Assembly (NCBI GenBank): GCA_002687775.1
Contig: NZBF01000010.1
Span: 1 to 64,000, forward strand
Direction of reading: 5' to 3'
Length of the DNA: 64,000 bases
Origin: Nanobdellota archaeon
GTDB taxonomy: Archaea; Nanoarchaeota; Nanoarchaeia; Woesearchaeales; GW2011-AR9
Shown: in pieces, positions 55,219 to 63,014 of the stretch
How positions within the stretch are numbered: the first letter of the stretch is position 1
Layout: every line of letters starts with the position of its first letter
Program-made: the position numbers and the translations under genes
Notes under the pieces: model-generated
Told to the model about the DNA's origin: nothing
Database searches by the model: none
Seen by the model: only the letters and a program-made list of their open reading frames with translations

Positions 55219-55890
55219 TTATTTCTTTATTATAATCATACAATGATCTTTCTCAAGAGGATCAAGAACCTTGTAATCAATAACTGTGAATACTTTATCC
55301 AATAATAATCGAATTTCTGTGAACAATTCTTTCGGCTTCTTTCGAATAGAAATACTTCTTGCTTTAACAGCAAGTAAACCATAACCACCTTTCTTCAAAA
55401 ACAATTTACAATTTCTTATGAAAATGTCTGCTTGATTTTTCTGTGCAATGTCTTGGTACACAATATCTGCTTGACAAATTTTATCTTGATATTCTTCAGG
55501 ATGATTTGCATCGGCAAGTATCGGAATAATATTCGTTCTCGTATTTGCGAGGAAAACGGCATCTCTTACCACACGCGGTGCAGGATCAACTCCAAAGATT
55601 AATCCTTCCTCTCCAACAATGTCTGCAACGAAAGAAGCAGTAAATCCGTGTGATAAGCCTAAGTATAATACAACGTCATCTTTTCTGATACCTATGTTAG
55701 TGCAGCCTTTCATGATAGTTGCTGCTAACTTACTTCTTGTAGGATCGAACTCTCTGTAATGAATATGATTTTCACTTACCAACCGTTCACCGAAAGGAGT
55801 TCCTGGGAAAAGGGATTTAGTAAAAATTCTTTTACCTCGTGCTTCCTGGTAAATTTCAAAGAGTTTGTGTGGTTTAATTTTTTTAGACAT
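55219..55890 (-). CDS. flpA: Fibrillarin-like rRNA/tRNA 2'-O-methyltransferase
   Basis: 223 residues. RLVSENHIHYREFDPTRSKLAA, VLYLGLSHGFTASFVADIVG (SAM site), FGVDPAPRVVRD, ADIVYQDIAQKNQADIF and YGLLAVKARSI are diagnostic of archaeal fibrillarin. Works with Nop5 and L7Ae in C/D-box RNPs. Normally directly behind nop5; here the LAGLIDADG gene separates them. Confidence 0.95.
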   Translation of the reverse strand: MSKKIKPHKLFEIYQEARGKRIFTKSLFPGTPFGERLVSENHIHYREFDPTRSKLAATIMKGCTNIGIRKDDVVLYLGLSHGFTASFVADIVGEEGLIFGVDPAPRVVRDAVFLANTRTNIIPILADANHPEEYQDKICQADIVYQDIAQKNQADIFIRNCKLFLKKGGYGLLAVKARSISIRKKPKELFTEIRLLLDKVFTVIDYKVLDPLEKDHCMIIIKK

Positions 55891-55942
55891 GAATGAAGAA
55901 ATAATGGAGTGTATTTATAAAATTATGGAAGAAAAATAGTTA

Positions 55943-57106
55943 TCAAGTCGCCAGGGAATACTTTAATTCTTTTTCACTCCTATCAACAATCAATTTTCCT
56001 TCTTCCACAAAGATTCTAGTTAGAGACATTGCGTTTTGGTGTCCAGTATTCAACATTTGTGAAATCTCTTTATTGGTAATTACATTCTGTTGCTCAAGAA
56101 TTTTTTTAATTTTCCTAAAACTCACGTGATATGGAAATTTTCCATACTGAGAAAACATAGTTTCTAATCTTTGCTTTCTTTTTTTATGGAGATCAAAACC
56201 ACCTACTTGCACAAATATTTCTATGTTGTCGTGACCGTAAATTGATAATTCGTGAGATCCACTCCACTTATTAAAATTGGGCTGTTTTGTTTTTATTCCG
56301 ATGTGTAAAAGAATTTTTCTTATGAATGTAATCTCTTTAATATCATTCATACCTATTCTTATGTGAACTTTTCTTACACTCCCTTCAGCAGCATATATCC
56401 CTCTTAAGTAAGCTATTTTTACTTTTAAAGAACTTTTGCTTATGATGCTTTTCACTCTATCATCAATTGCATGTAGAATTCTAAATAACCCAGCACTCCA
56501 GACTTGCACTCTGGCACCTTCTTGCGACGCTCTTTCCATGTACGTTATTGATGTTATTTGCTTTCTGGGTAGGTTTAGGATCTTTGACCATCGTTTTCTA
56601 ATGATGTCTTTTTCACCTGGTTTATTCGTTATTACTTCAACAAGAGGTTTATCTATTGGAAATTTAAACTTTCTGAGCATTTTTAGGTGTAATTCTAATA
56701 AATTGACTTCATAATTTGTCATACTTATCGATTCATGTGTTGGAGAATGATCGCCTTCGCCAATCCACGCACCCCACCAAGCAGCGAATTCTTCATCAAC
56801 TGTAATCGATTTTAATGTGAATGCTGCTTTCTTAACTCCAGCGTAAATTGCCTCAATATTTTGATAAAGTTCTTCTTCACGAATATTCAATTTCTTGCAG
56901 AGTATTTTTAGATAACCAAAAGTAGCGTTAGTTCTTCCCTCTTGAAGTTTCCAAATGGAGTCAATTGATATTCCAGTCGAAAGAGAGATTGCTTTGATCT
57001 TTAGTTTTTGTTCTTTGATTTTTCTCTTCAATTTTTGTCTGAAATTGTCATTTAAAATAACTCTCCAATTTTCACCTACATAGTTCATTAAATTTATCTT
57101 GTTCAT
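55943..57106 (-). CDS. HTH-LAGLIDADG homing endonuclease (HEG2)
   Basis: 387 residues. N-terminal XRE-type helix-turn-helix (about 26-75), LAGLIDADG helices AWWGAWIGEGD (109-119) and IAYLRGIYAAEGS (231-243), then a C-terminal winged-helix-like part (about 340-385). A free-standing endonuclease with its own DNA-binding regulator domain. GAGGTAAAGAAAATG gives the start at 57106. Shares leader and upstream element with HEG1, but its protein is of a different subfamily. Confidence 0.83.
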   Translation of the reverse strand: MNKINLMNYVGENWRVILNDNFRQKLKRKIKEQKLKIKAISLSTGISIDSIWKLQEGRTNATFGYLKILCKKLNIREEELYQNIEAIYAGVKKAAFTLKSITVDEEFAAWWGAWIGEGDHSPTHESISMTNYEVNLLELHLKMLRKFKFPIDKPLVEVITNKPGEKDIIRKRWSKILNLPRKQITSITYMERASQEGARVQVWSAGLFRILHAIDDRVKSIISKSSLKVKIAYLRGIYAAEGSVRKVHIRIGMNDIKEITFIRKILLHIGIKTKQPNFNKWSGSHELSIYGHDNIEIFVQVGGFDLHKKRKQRLETMFSQYGKFPYHVSFRKIKKILEQQNVITNKEISQMLNTGHQNAMSLTRIFVEEGKLIVDRSEKELKYSLAT

Positions 57107-57298
57107 TTTCTTTACCTCTAAGTTTCTGTATTCTAAAACTTGGAGTTGTTTCCAGAAAAAGGGGCCGTGAGCGAAACTCACAAAAAAGGTTTAGGCTTTT
57201 AGCCGACCCGTAGGGGAAAACTTTTTGTTAAGAGTTTTGTGTGGTCTCTTTTTCATTTATTATTTAGAATTAATAGAATATAAACCTTGTCCGCGTAT
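57107..57298 (-). promoter_or_regulatory. Promoter and structured leader of HEG2
   Basis: TATA TTTATATTC near 57277-57285, then a leader of about 150 nt. Block 57149-57262 matches the HEG1 leader, including AACTTTTTGTTAAGAGTTTT read on the plus strand. In RNA sense GTGAG-TTTCG-CTCAC is a hairpin, GGC-TAAAA-GCC another, and CTCCAAGTTT faces AAACTTAGAG (one mismatch) so that part of the Shine-Dalgarno is covered, as in HEG1 but with different bases. Confidence 0.6.
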
Positions 57299-57316
57299 GT
57301 CCAGTGACCAGTGGAC
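57299..57316. repeat. 18-bp quasi-palindrome, copy 3
   Basis: GTCCAGTGACCAGTGGAC, identical to copies at 27671 and 34611; followed on the plus strand by GTTTGATTAAAA, shared with copy 2. Located 31 bases after the nop5 stop. Confidence 0.8.
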
Positions 57317-57346
57317 GTTTGATTAAAAGTTTTAAGAAACAATAAA

Positions 57347-58258
57347 TTATGAATAGGGAACGAATTTTTGCTCCAGCTCTTCTCGGAATTTGGGAGCTTT
57401 AAACTCTCCCTTAAAAAAATCAAGTCTTGCACATAAAGAAATTTTATCAGCAAGAGACCGGGCCGCCTTTCCTCTCGCTTTTCTTTCTACTTTCTGAATT
57501 AATGGATGCTGGAAAATTACGCCATACTTAGGTGACAGCGAGGATTTATTCTTCATATGTCTAAACAATGCTTTCTCAGCACCAAGCAGTTGAACTGTTG
57601 AACTTGGCAATGTTGCCAAACGTTTCAAACTTCTTGCAAGATCTAACAACTTCGCTCCTATAGTAGTACCGCACAGTTCCTTTACATTCGGACAATATTT
57701 CTCCATGACTCTTGATAAGTATTCTTCATGCTTCTTCCTTAGCGTATACATATTGTTAACTTCCTTTGCAACCAATATAATTTCATCAACATCATCTTTA
57801 CTCAAATCTGCACCCATTGTTTCAGTTTCTAGTTCCTTCAACAATTCTTTCTTACTTTTTTCTAAAACTAATTCAACAAACTTTTCATGGTGTTGAAGAT
57901 TCTCTGAAAGTTCTGGAAGATACAAACTGTACCATTCCCGTAAACGTTTAGTGAGCATGTTAGAAATCTTGTCTAATTCTTCAATGTTAGAAATTGCCTG
58001 TATAATAAGGTCATCTTCATTAACGGACTGTTTAATACCTTGTTTTGTCAGTGCAACATTATTCTCATAGAATCCTTTGAAATATTTTGGTTGTTTTAAC
58101 AATTCTAAGATTTTTGGATGATATTCTTCAGGTAATGGTTCATATTTAGAATCTGCTTCTTCAGTATACTTATCAATGTGCTTGAATGGAATCTCTTTGA
58201 TAATGTTCATATTCTCATCTAGGATAAAGATACCGATGATTGTTTTGTAGTAATACAT
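57347..58258 (-). CDS. nop5: Nop5/Nop56/58-type C/D-box RNP scaffold
   Basis: 303 residues. Helical NOSIC region (about 85-200), then the Nop domain: IGAKLLDLARSLKRLATLPSS, VQLLGAEKALFRHMK, PKYGVIFQHPLI and RGKAARSLADKISLCARLDFF. Short, lacking the Lys-rich tail. Bridges L7Ae-bound guide RNA to fibrillarin. TATA (TTTATAAAA, near 58281-58289) 23 bases from ATG. Confidence 0.94.
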   Translation of the reverse strand: MYYYKTIIGIFILDENMNIIKEIPFKHIDKYTEEADSKYEPLPEEYHPKILELLKQPKYFKGFYENNVALTKQGIKQSVNEDDLIIQAISNIEELDKISNMLTKRLREWYSLYLPELSENLQHHEKFVELVLEKSKKELLKELETETMGADLSKDDVDEIILVAKEVNNMYTLRKKHEEYLSRVMEKYCPNVKELCGTTIGAKLLDLARSLKRLATLPSSTVQLLGAEKALFRHMKNKSSLSPKYGVIFQHPLIQKVERKARGKAARSLADKISLCARLDFFKGEFKAPKFREELEQKFVPYS

Positions 58259-58333
58259 ATTGTTTGTTTTATTCCTTTTTTTTATAAAGTTATATGACGA
58301 AAGGTTTAAATGGATTAAAAAAGTAGGGTGACT

Positions 58334-58420
58334 ATGGAAGATATTTTAGCTTACATAACCAGCGCGTTCGTCATCCTTGCGGCCATATTTCTCATTCTCA
58401 AGATTTTAGGAGTATTCTAA
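58334..58420 (+). CDS. 28-residue membrane microprotein
   Basis: MEDILAYITSAF followed by a single hydrophobic helix and LKILGVF. TATA-like GTTTAAAT (58304-58311) 23 bases upstream and GGGTG before the ATG support expression. No family known. The stop directly precedes the structured element at 58421. Short enough that chance is possible. Confidence 0.4.
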   Translation: MEDILAYITSAFVILAAIFLILKILGVF

Positions 58421-58526
58421 AAGTGCTTGTGCGGGGCCTAGTCCGCTTCTCAACTTCACTCATTTCATTCGTTCAGGTCGTATCTCTACTTTTGGTTCAC
58501 AAATCCGTCATTTACGCACAAGCACT
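58421..58526. other. Structured element with 13-bp closing stem upstream of the L3 operon
   Basis: AAGTGCTTGTGCG (58421-58433) and CGCACAAGCACTT (58514-58526) are perfect reverse complements. Just inside, GCGG-ggcctagt-CCGC is a hairpin. An unidentified RNA of about 106 nt or a strong terminator for the preceding microprotein. Confidence 0.5.
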
Positions 58527-58559
58527 TGTTATTTCTCATTATAACTTCACACCCACAAC

Positions 58560-58707
58560 ATTTATAAATAACTCACCTCTCCAGCCATGAAAGTAAATAA
58601 CATCGGCCTGAAAAGGCGTTTTGTTGCGGCGACGCTTCTCGCAAAACACCACGAAAAGGCTTTTTTACTGAACATGGCAAAATTCATACTAATGAATTGC
58701 ATTGAAC
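58560..58707 (+). promoter_or_regulatory. Promoter and leader of the L3 ribosomal operon
   Basis: TATA TTTATAAATA at 58561-58570, then a leader of about 115 nt before the L3 ATG. It is GC-richer than its surroundings and can fold: GTTTTG (58620-58625) with CAAAAC (58642-58647), enclosing GCG-GCGA-CGC. AACATGGCAAAA occurs twice, once at the true start. Such leaders in other prokaryotes bind a ribosomal protein for feedback; inference here. Confidence 0.45.
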
Positions 58708-59652
58708 ATGGCAAAAGCACACAATCCGAGACGTGGAAGTATGCAGTTTTGGCCCAGGAAACGGGCAAGACGTGATTATGCTAGAATACGGTCCTGGCCA
58801 GTGCTGAAAGAAGCTAAACCTTTAGGTTTCATTGGTTATAAAGTCGGCATGACTCATGCAATGGTTACTGATAATCGTGCCAAAGCATTAACCGTTGGCA
58901 TGTCTATTCAAATGCCAATGACTATCATTGAGTGCCCACCCATTACCGTTATGGGAATTTCCTTCTATAAAAATTCAAAAAAATTAACTCAAATTCTTGC
59001 TGATCAATTCGATAAAAATCTTAAACGAAAAATTCAATTACCAAAAAATAAAAAAGCGAAAGTGCCTGAAGATTTTGACGATCTTCGAATTCTTGTTCAT
59101 TCTCATCCAAAATTAACCACAATTGGTGGAAAAAAGCCACAAATCATAGAATTAGGTATAGGCGGGAGTAAAGAAGAAAAATTAGCTTATGCACAGGAAA
59201 AGTTAGGAAAAGATATCATGGTAGCTGAAGTGTTCGCTGCAGGAAATAGTATTGATATTCACGGAAATACAACTGGGAAAGGGTTCCAGGGTGTGACAAA
59301 GAGGTACGGCGTGCCATTAAAAAGTCACAAATCTGAGAAAGGACAAAGAGGAATAGGAAACCTAGGGGCATGGACTCCTAAAAGAGTTGATTATCGAGTA
59401 GCATTACCTGGGAAAATGGGGTATCATCAACGAACTGAGTATAATAAACAAATTCTTAGGGTGGGAGATAAACCTGAAGATGTTAACAAGAAGAAAGGTA
59501 TTAAGAGATATGGTGTTGTGAAAAATAATTTCATATTAGTGAAAGGTTCAGTTTCCGGACCAAGCAGAAGAATAATCACAATGCTTCATTCCATTCGACC
59601 AGATGTTAAAATGACAAAGGAGGCGCCTGAAATCACGTACATTAGCCAATGA
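58708..59652 (+). CDS. rpl3: Ribosomal protein L3
   Basis: 314 residues. RRGSMQFWPRKRARRDYARIRSW, FIGYKVGMTH, TTGKGFQGVTKRYGVPL, KGQRGIGNLGAWTPKRVDYRVALPGKMGYHQRTE and LVKGSVSGPSRRIITM are all archaeal/eukaryotic L3. Binds near the peptidyl transferase centre. Its stop overlaps the L4 ATG by four bases. First gene of the operon; S10 is not present upstream. Confidence 0.97.
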   Translation: MAKAHNPRRGSMQFWPRKRARRDYARIRSWPVLKEAKPLGFIGYKVGMTHAMVTDNRAKALTVGMSIQMPMTIIECPPITVMGISFYKNSKKLTQILADQFDKNLKRKIQLPKNKKAKVPEDFDDLRILVHSHPKLTTIGGKKPQIIELGIGGSKEEKLAYAQEKLGKDIMVAEVFAAGNSIDIHGNTTGKGFQGVTKRYGVPLKSHKSEKGQRGIGNLGAWTPKRVDYRVALPGKMGYHQRTEYNKQILRVGDKPEDVNKKKGIKRYGVVKNNFILVKGSVSGPSRRIITMLHSIRPDVKMTKEAPEITYISQ

Positions 59653-60455
59653 AACTTCCAATACTAAGCGGGAAAAATGAACGAAAGGGTGAGCGAGAGT
59701 TACCTAGACAGTTTAACGAAGAACATCGACCGGATATCATTACTCGAGCAGTTCGTGCTGTTTTAAATAAATTGAGGCAACCGTATGGATCAAATCCTGG
59801 CGCTGGAATGCGACATTCTGCAAAATTAAGTAGGAGACGACGAAATTATCGAGGTGGATACGGATTTGGAATTTCACGAGATCCACGAAAGATTTTAACA
59901 CGACGTGGACGGCGAATGTATTGGGTTGGAGCAACTTCACCGCATACACGAGGCGGACGACGAGCTCACGGTCCTAAATCTGAAAAGGTGTGGGAACAAA
60001 AAATTAACAAGAAAGAGTGGAAGAAAGCATTACGATCAGCAATTACCGCCAGCGTAAACAAAGAACTGGTAGCAACAAGAGGGCATAAAGTTCCTGAAGC
60101 ATACCCGTTCATTATTGATTCAGCAATTGAACAATTACAGAAAGCGAAAGATATCATGGATGTATTTGGCAATTTACAGCTTGAAAATGAACTTGAACGA
60201 GCTTCAGTTAAGAAAGTTCGTGCTGGAAAAGGTACAATGAGAAGTCGGAAGTATAAGAAGAGAAAAGGACCTTTAGTTGTAGTTGGTGGAGATTGTCCAC
60301 TGGCAAAATCTGCTGGGAACATTCCTGGTGTTGATGTTGTGAAAGTCCATGAAGTTCGAGTTGACCAGTTAGCTCCTGGAGCTTCAAGCGGTCGATTAAC
60401 GTTATGGACAGAGAATGCCATAGATGTGTTAGAAAAGGAGAATTTATTCATATGA
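59649..60455 (+). CDS. rpl4: Ribosomal protein L4 (L1e type)
   Basis: 268 residues. LPRQFNEEHRPDIITRAVRAVLNKLRQPYGSNPGAGMRHSAKLSRRRRNYRGGYGFG and TSPHTRGGRRAHGPKSEKVW are typical archaeal L4; the extended loop reaches the exit tunnel. Four-base overlaps with both neighbours. Confidence 0.96.
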   Translation: MKLPILSGKNERKGERELPRQFNEEHRPDIITRAVRAVLNKLRQPYGSNPGAGMRHSAKLSRRRRNYRGGYGFGISRDPRKILTRRGRRMYWVGATSPHTRGGRRAHGPKSEKVWEQKINKKEWKKALRSAITASVNKELVATRGHKVPEAYPFIIDSAIEQLQKAKDIMDVFGNLQLENELERASVKKVRAGKGTMRSRKYKKRKGPLVVVGGDCPLAKSAGNIPGVDVVKVHEVRVDQLAPGASSGRLTLWTENAIDVLEKENLFI

Positions 60456-60730
60456 ACGAGAAACATCAATTAGATTCACATGTAATTATCAAGTATCCAT
60501 TAAGTACTGAGAAAGTTATTCGGCAAATTGAATTTGATAACAAATTAGGATTTGTGGTTGATAGAAGAGCTCGGAAAGCTGACGTTAAAAGAGCAGTTGA
60601 AGAGTTGTTCAACGTGAAAGTTGTGAAAGTTAATGTTCAAAATTCATTCAAGGGAGAAAAACGTGCAATTGTGAAGTTAAGTCCAGAAAGCTTAGCATCT
60701 GATGTAAGCGCGGATTTAGGGTTGATTTAG
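60452..60730 (+). CDS. rpl23: Ribosomal protein L23
   Basis: 92 residues. IIKYPLSTEKVIRQIEFDNKLGFVVDRRARKADVKRAVEELFNVKVVKVNV is standard L23, at the exit-tunnel rim and SRP docking site. ATG 60452 overlaps the L4 stop (ATGA) and begins the conserved part; the frame continues upstream inside L4 and is not used. Confidence 0.95.
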   Translation: MNEKHQLDSHVIIKYPLSTEKVIRQIEFDNKLGFVVDRRARKADVKRAVEELFNVKVVKVNVQNSFKGEKRAIVKLSPESLASDVSADLGLI

Positions 60731-60732
60731 AA

Positions 60733-61041
60733 ATGGGAGACAGAAAATCAGTAGGAAGTGAACAAGACCTTGATGGGTTAGTGATTGGTGACCAAGTGAG
60801 AGTTTCCCTAGAGCACGGTTTTAAAAGACCTATGATCTATGAAGGACAAATCAATGGACAAGACGCTTTCATTGAAAGAAACGAAAGTCGTGGCGGAATC
60901 ATGAGTTGGAGATCATACCGACAGTACTTATCATTCGATGATGGAACTGTTCAATTTGATTCTTTTCATAGGAATCATGGCTATTATCCCGTAGGATCTC
61001 AAGAATGTACAGAAAAAGAGCCATTGTTGGTGGAATCATAA
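60733..61041 (+). CDS. Unidentified protein inserted between L23 and L2
   Basis: 102 residues. It starts two bases after the L23 stop and ends one base before the L2 ATG, so it is an integral operon gene. No ribosomal protein normally stands here. Strand-rich: GLVIGDQVRVSLEHGFK, IYEGQINGQDAFIER and QYLSFDDGTVQFDSFHR suggest a small SH3/KOW-like barrel. Not basic enough for a classical rRNA-binding protein. No family recognised. Confidence 0.6.
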   Translation: MGDRKSVGSEQDLDGLVIGDQVRVSLEHGFKRPMIYEGQINGQDAFIERNESRGGIMSWRSYRQYLSFDDGTVQFDSFHRNHGYYPVGSQECTEKEPLLVES

Positions 61042-61042
61042 A

Positions 61043-61744
61043 ATGGGTAAGAGAATTATACAGCAAAGACGTGGACGAGGAACAGGACCATACAAGAGTC
61101 CGAGCCATAAATTTAAAGGGCCATCTAAATATCATTATGAAGAAGTTGAAGCGAAAGTTTCGAAAATCATCCATGATGCTGCGCACACGGCGCCAATGAT
61201 TGAATTAACGTATCCTAATAAAAAGAAATTGTTAACAGTGGCTGCTCAGGGAGTAGCTGAGGGAGATACCATTTCTATAGGTGAAAATGTTGAAGTGAAA
61301 CCAGGTAACATTTTACCATTGAAAAATATTCCAGAAGGAACGTATGTCTATAATATAGAAATGCAGCCGGGTGACGGTGGAAAATTTGTCCGATCATCTG
61401 GAACATTTGCAAGAATCCTCGCGAAAAGTGATAGAGGAGTTACTATCAAATTACCATCCAAAAAAGAAAAGATTTTTTCAGCAGCATGTACCGCATGTGT
61501 CGGTCAAGTTGCTGGTGGTGGACGATTAGAAAAACCATTCCTGAAAGCAGGAACAAAATGGCATAAAATGAAAGCACGGAATAAATTATACCCAAGTGTA
61601 TCGGGTACATCTATGAATTCCGTTGATCATCCATTCGGTGGAACGTCGTCTGCGCATAAAGGAAAACCTACTGTTGCGCCTAAACACGCACCACCAGGAA
61701 GGAAAGTTGGTAAAGTAAGACCAAGGAGAACAGGAAAACGATGA
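61043..61744 (+). CDS. rpl2: Ribosomal protein L2
   Basis: 233 residues. MGKRIIQQRRGRGTGPYKSPS, IELTYPNKKKLLTVAAQGVAEGD, IEMQPGDGGKFVRSSGTFARIL and GTSMNSVDHPFGGTSSAHKGKPTVAPKHAPPGRKVG with the conserved His region. Needed for subunit joining and peptidyl transfer. Overlaps S19 by four bases. Confidence 0.97.
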   Translation: MGKRIIQQRRGRGTGPYKSPSHKFKGPSKYHYEEVEAKVSKIIHDAAHTAPMIELTYPNKKKLLTVAAQGVAEGDTISIGENVEVKPGNILPLKNIPEGTYVYNIEMQPGDGGKFVRSSGTFARILAKSDRGVTIKLPSKKEKIFSAACTACVGQVAGGGRLEKPFLKAGTKWHKMKARNKLYPSVSGTSMNSVDHPFGGTSSAHKGKPTVAPKHAPPGRKVGKVRPRRTGKR

Positions 61745-62130
61745 TTAGTAAAAAGAAAGAAATGACTTTCTGGGGAAAGTCTGAGGAAGAATTGAAACAG
61801 TTAGATTTGAAAGAATTATTACCGTTATTACCTTCAAGAATTAGACGATCCTTAACACGCGGAATATCTGATGAGCAGAAGAAAGTTATGGCGAAAGTAG
61901 CAAACGGTGAGAGTAACATTAAAACACATTGTCGAAATTTGATTATCCTTCCAAGTATGATTGGAACATTATTTAGAATTCATAATGGAAAAGATTGGAT
62001 GCCAGTAACTATCGTTGCTGAAATGACTGGACATCGATTGGGAGAATTTGCTCCAACTCGTAAGTCGGTAAGTCATAGTTCAGCAGGAGTAGGAGCTACT
62101 CGATCGAGTAAGGCGGTGAGCGCACGATAA
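61741..62130 (+). CDS. rps19: Ribosomal protein S19
   Basis: 129 residues. LPLLPSRIRRSLTRGISDEQKK, IKTHCRNLIILPSMIG, IHNGKDWMPVTIVAEMTGHRLGEFAPTRKSVSHSSAGVGATRSSK, the last being the S19 signature (uS19). Binds the small-subunit head. TAATG overlap with L22. Confidence 0.96.
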   Translation: MISKKKEMTFWGKSEEELKQLDLKELLPLLPSRIRRSLTRGISDEQKKVMAKVANGESNIKTHCRNLIILPSMIGTLFRIHNGKDWMPVTIVAEMTGHRLGEFAPTRKSVSHSSAGVGATRSSKAVSAR

Positions 62131-63014
62131 TGACTACTAAAACAATGCCAGGAACTGCACGAGCTTTCAGTAGAAATGTACCCATTTCAACTAAACAAAG
62201 TATTGTGATTTGTGACTGGTTGCGTTACAAGCAAGTAAAATTAGCTAAACAAATGCTTGAAGAAGTTACCAAACAAAAACGAGCAGTTCCTTTCAAACGA
62301 TTTAACATGGACATGGGTCACAAGCCAGGAATGGCTGCTGGCCGGTATCCAGTGAAAAGTGCAACTGCAATGTTGCAATTGGTGAAAGGTGTTGAAGCAA
62401 ACGCACAATTCCATGGCTTACATGGGAAATTGAAAATAATTAAATTGTTAGCTAATCAAGCATCAACTCCTCGAACAGGTGGACGACGAAATCGTGGTAC
62501 TAAGAGAACGCATTTAGAAATTGTTGTTAAAGAAGTTCAAGAGCCAAAGAAATCTGACAAAAAAGTTGAAGAAAAGAAAACTGAAGTTGCTGAAGAAAAA
62601 GTGCCTACAGTACAAGAAAAAACTGAAGCAGTTGAACAAGAAATCAAACAAGAAGTTAAAGAAGAACTGAAAGAAACTGGTATGAAAGAAGAAGTGGCTG
62701 AAAAAGTCGCAGAGGAAGTTAAGGAAGAGTCTGAAGACGTTGCTAAGGAAGTGGTTGAATCTGTTGAGGAAAAAGCAGAACCTGTTGCTGAAGAGAAACC
62801 TGCAGAAGAGTCTGAAGCACCAACTGAGGAAGCATCTGTAGAAGAACCAATTCCTGCTGAGTCACCAGTTGAAGAGACGGAAGCAACAACAGAAGAAATA
62901 GCTGATGAAACTCCTGCTGAAGAACCAAAGGAAGAAACGCCTAAAGAGGAATCAGCTCCAACTGAAGAAAAAGTAGAAGAACCTAAAGAATCAGAAGGTG
63001 AACAATCACAATGA
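62130..63014 (+). CDS. rpl22: Ribosomal protein L22 with a very long acidic extension
   Basis: 294 residues, about twice the archaeal norm. Core 1-135: ARAFSRNVPISTKQSIVICDWLRYKQVKLAKQMLEEV, KRFNMDMGHKPGMAAGRYPVKSATAML and GRRNRGTKRTHLEIVVKE. Residues about 136-294 are Glu/Pro/Ala/Lys repeats, including the 43-residue block shared with L31e. L22 and L31e are neighbours at the tunnel exit, so both tails would extend from the same face. Overlaps S3 by four bases. Confidence 0.95.
   Translation: MTTKTMPGTARAFSRNVPISTKQSIVICDWLRYKQVKLAKQMLEEVTKQKRAVPFKRFNMDMGHKPGMAAGRYPVKSATAMLQLVKGVEANAQFHGLHGKLKIIKLLANQASTPRTGGRRNRGTKRTHLEIVVKEVQEPKKSDKKVEEKKTEVAEEKVPTVQEKTEAVEQEIKQEVKEELKETGMKEEVAEKVAEEVKEESEDVAKEVVESVEEKAEPVAEEKPAEESEAPTEEASVEEPIPAESPVEETEATTEEIADETPAEEPKEETPKEESAPTEEKVEEPKESEGEQSQ

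Noticed and set aside
58587..58775. 62-codon open frame before and into L3
   Set aside because: Overlaps the L3 start in another frame and has no recognisable family; kept only as a possible leader peptide in the note on the L3 leader.
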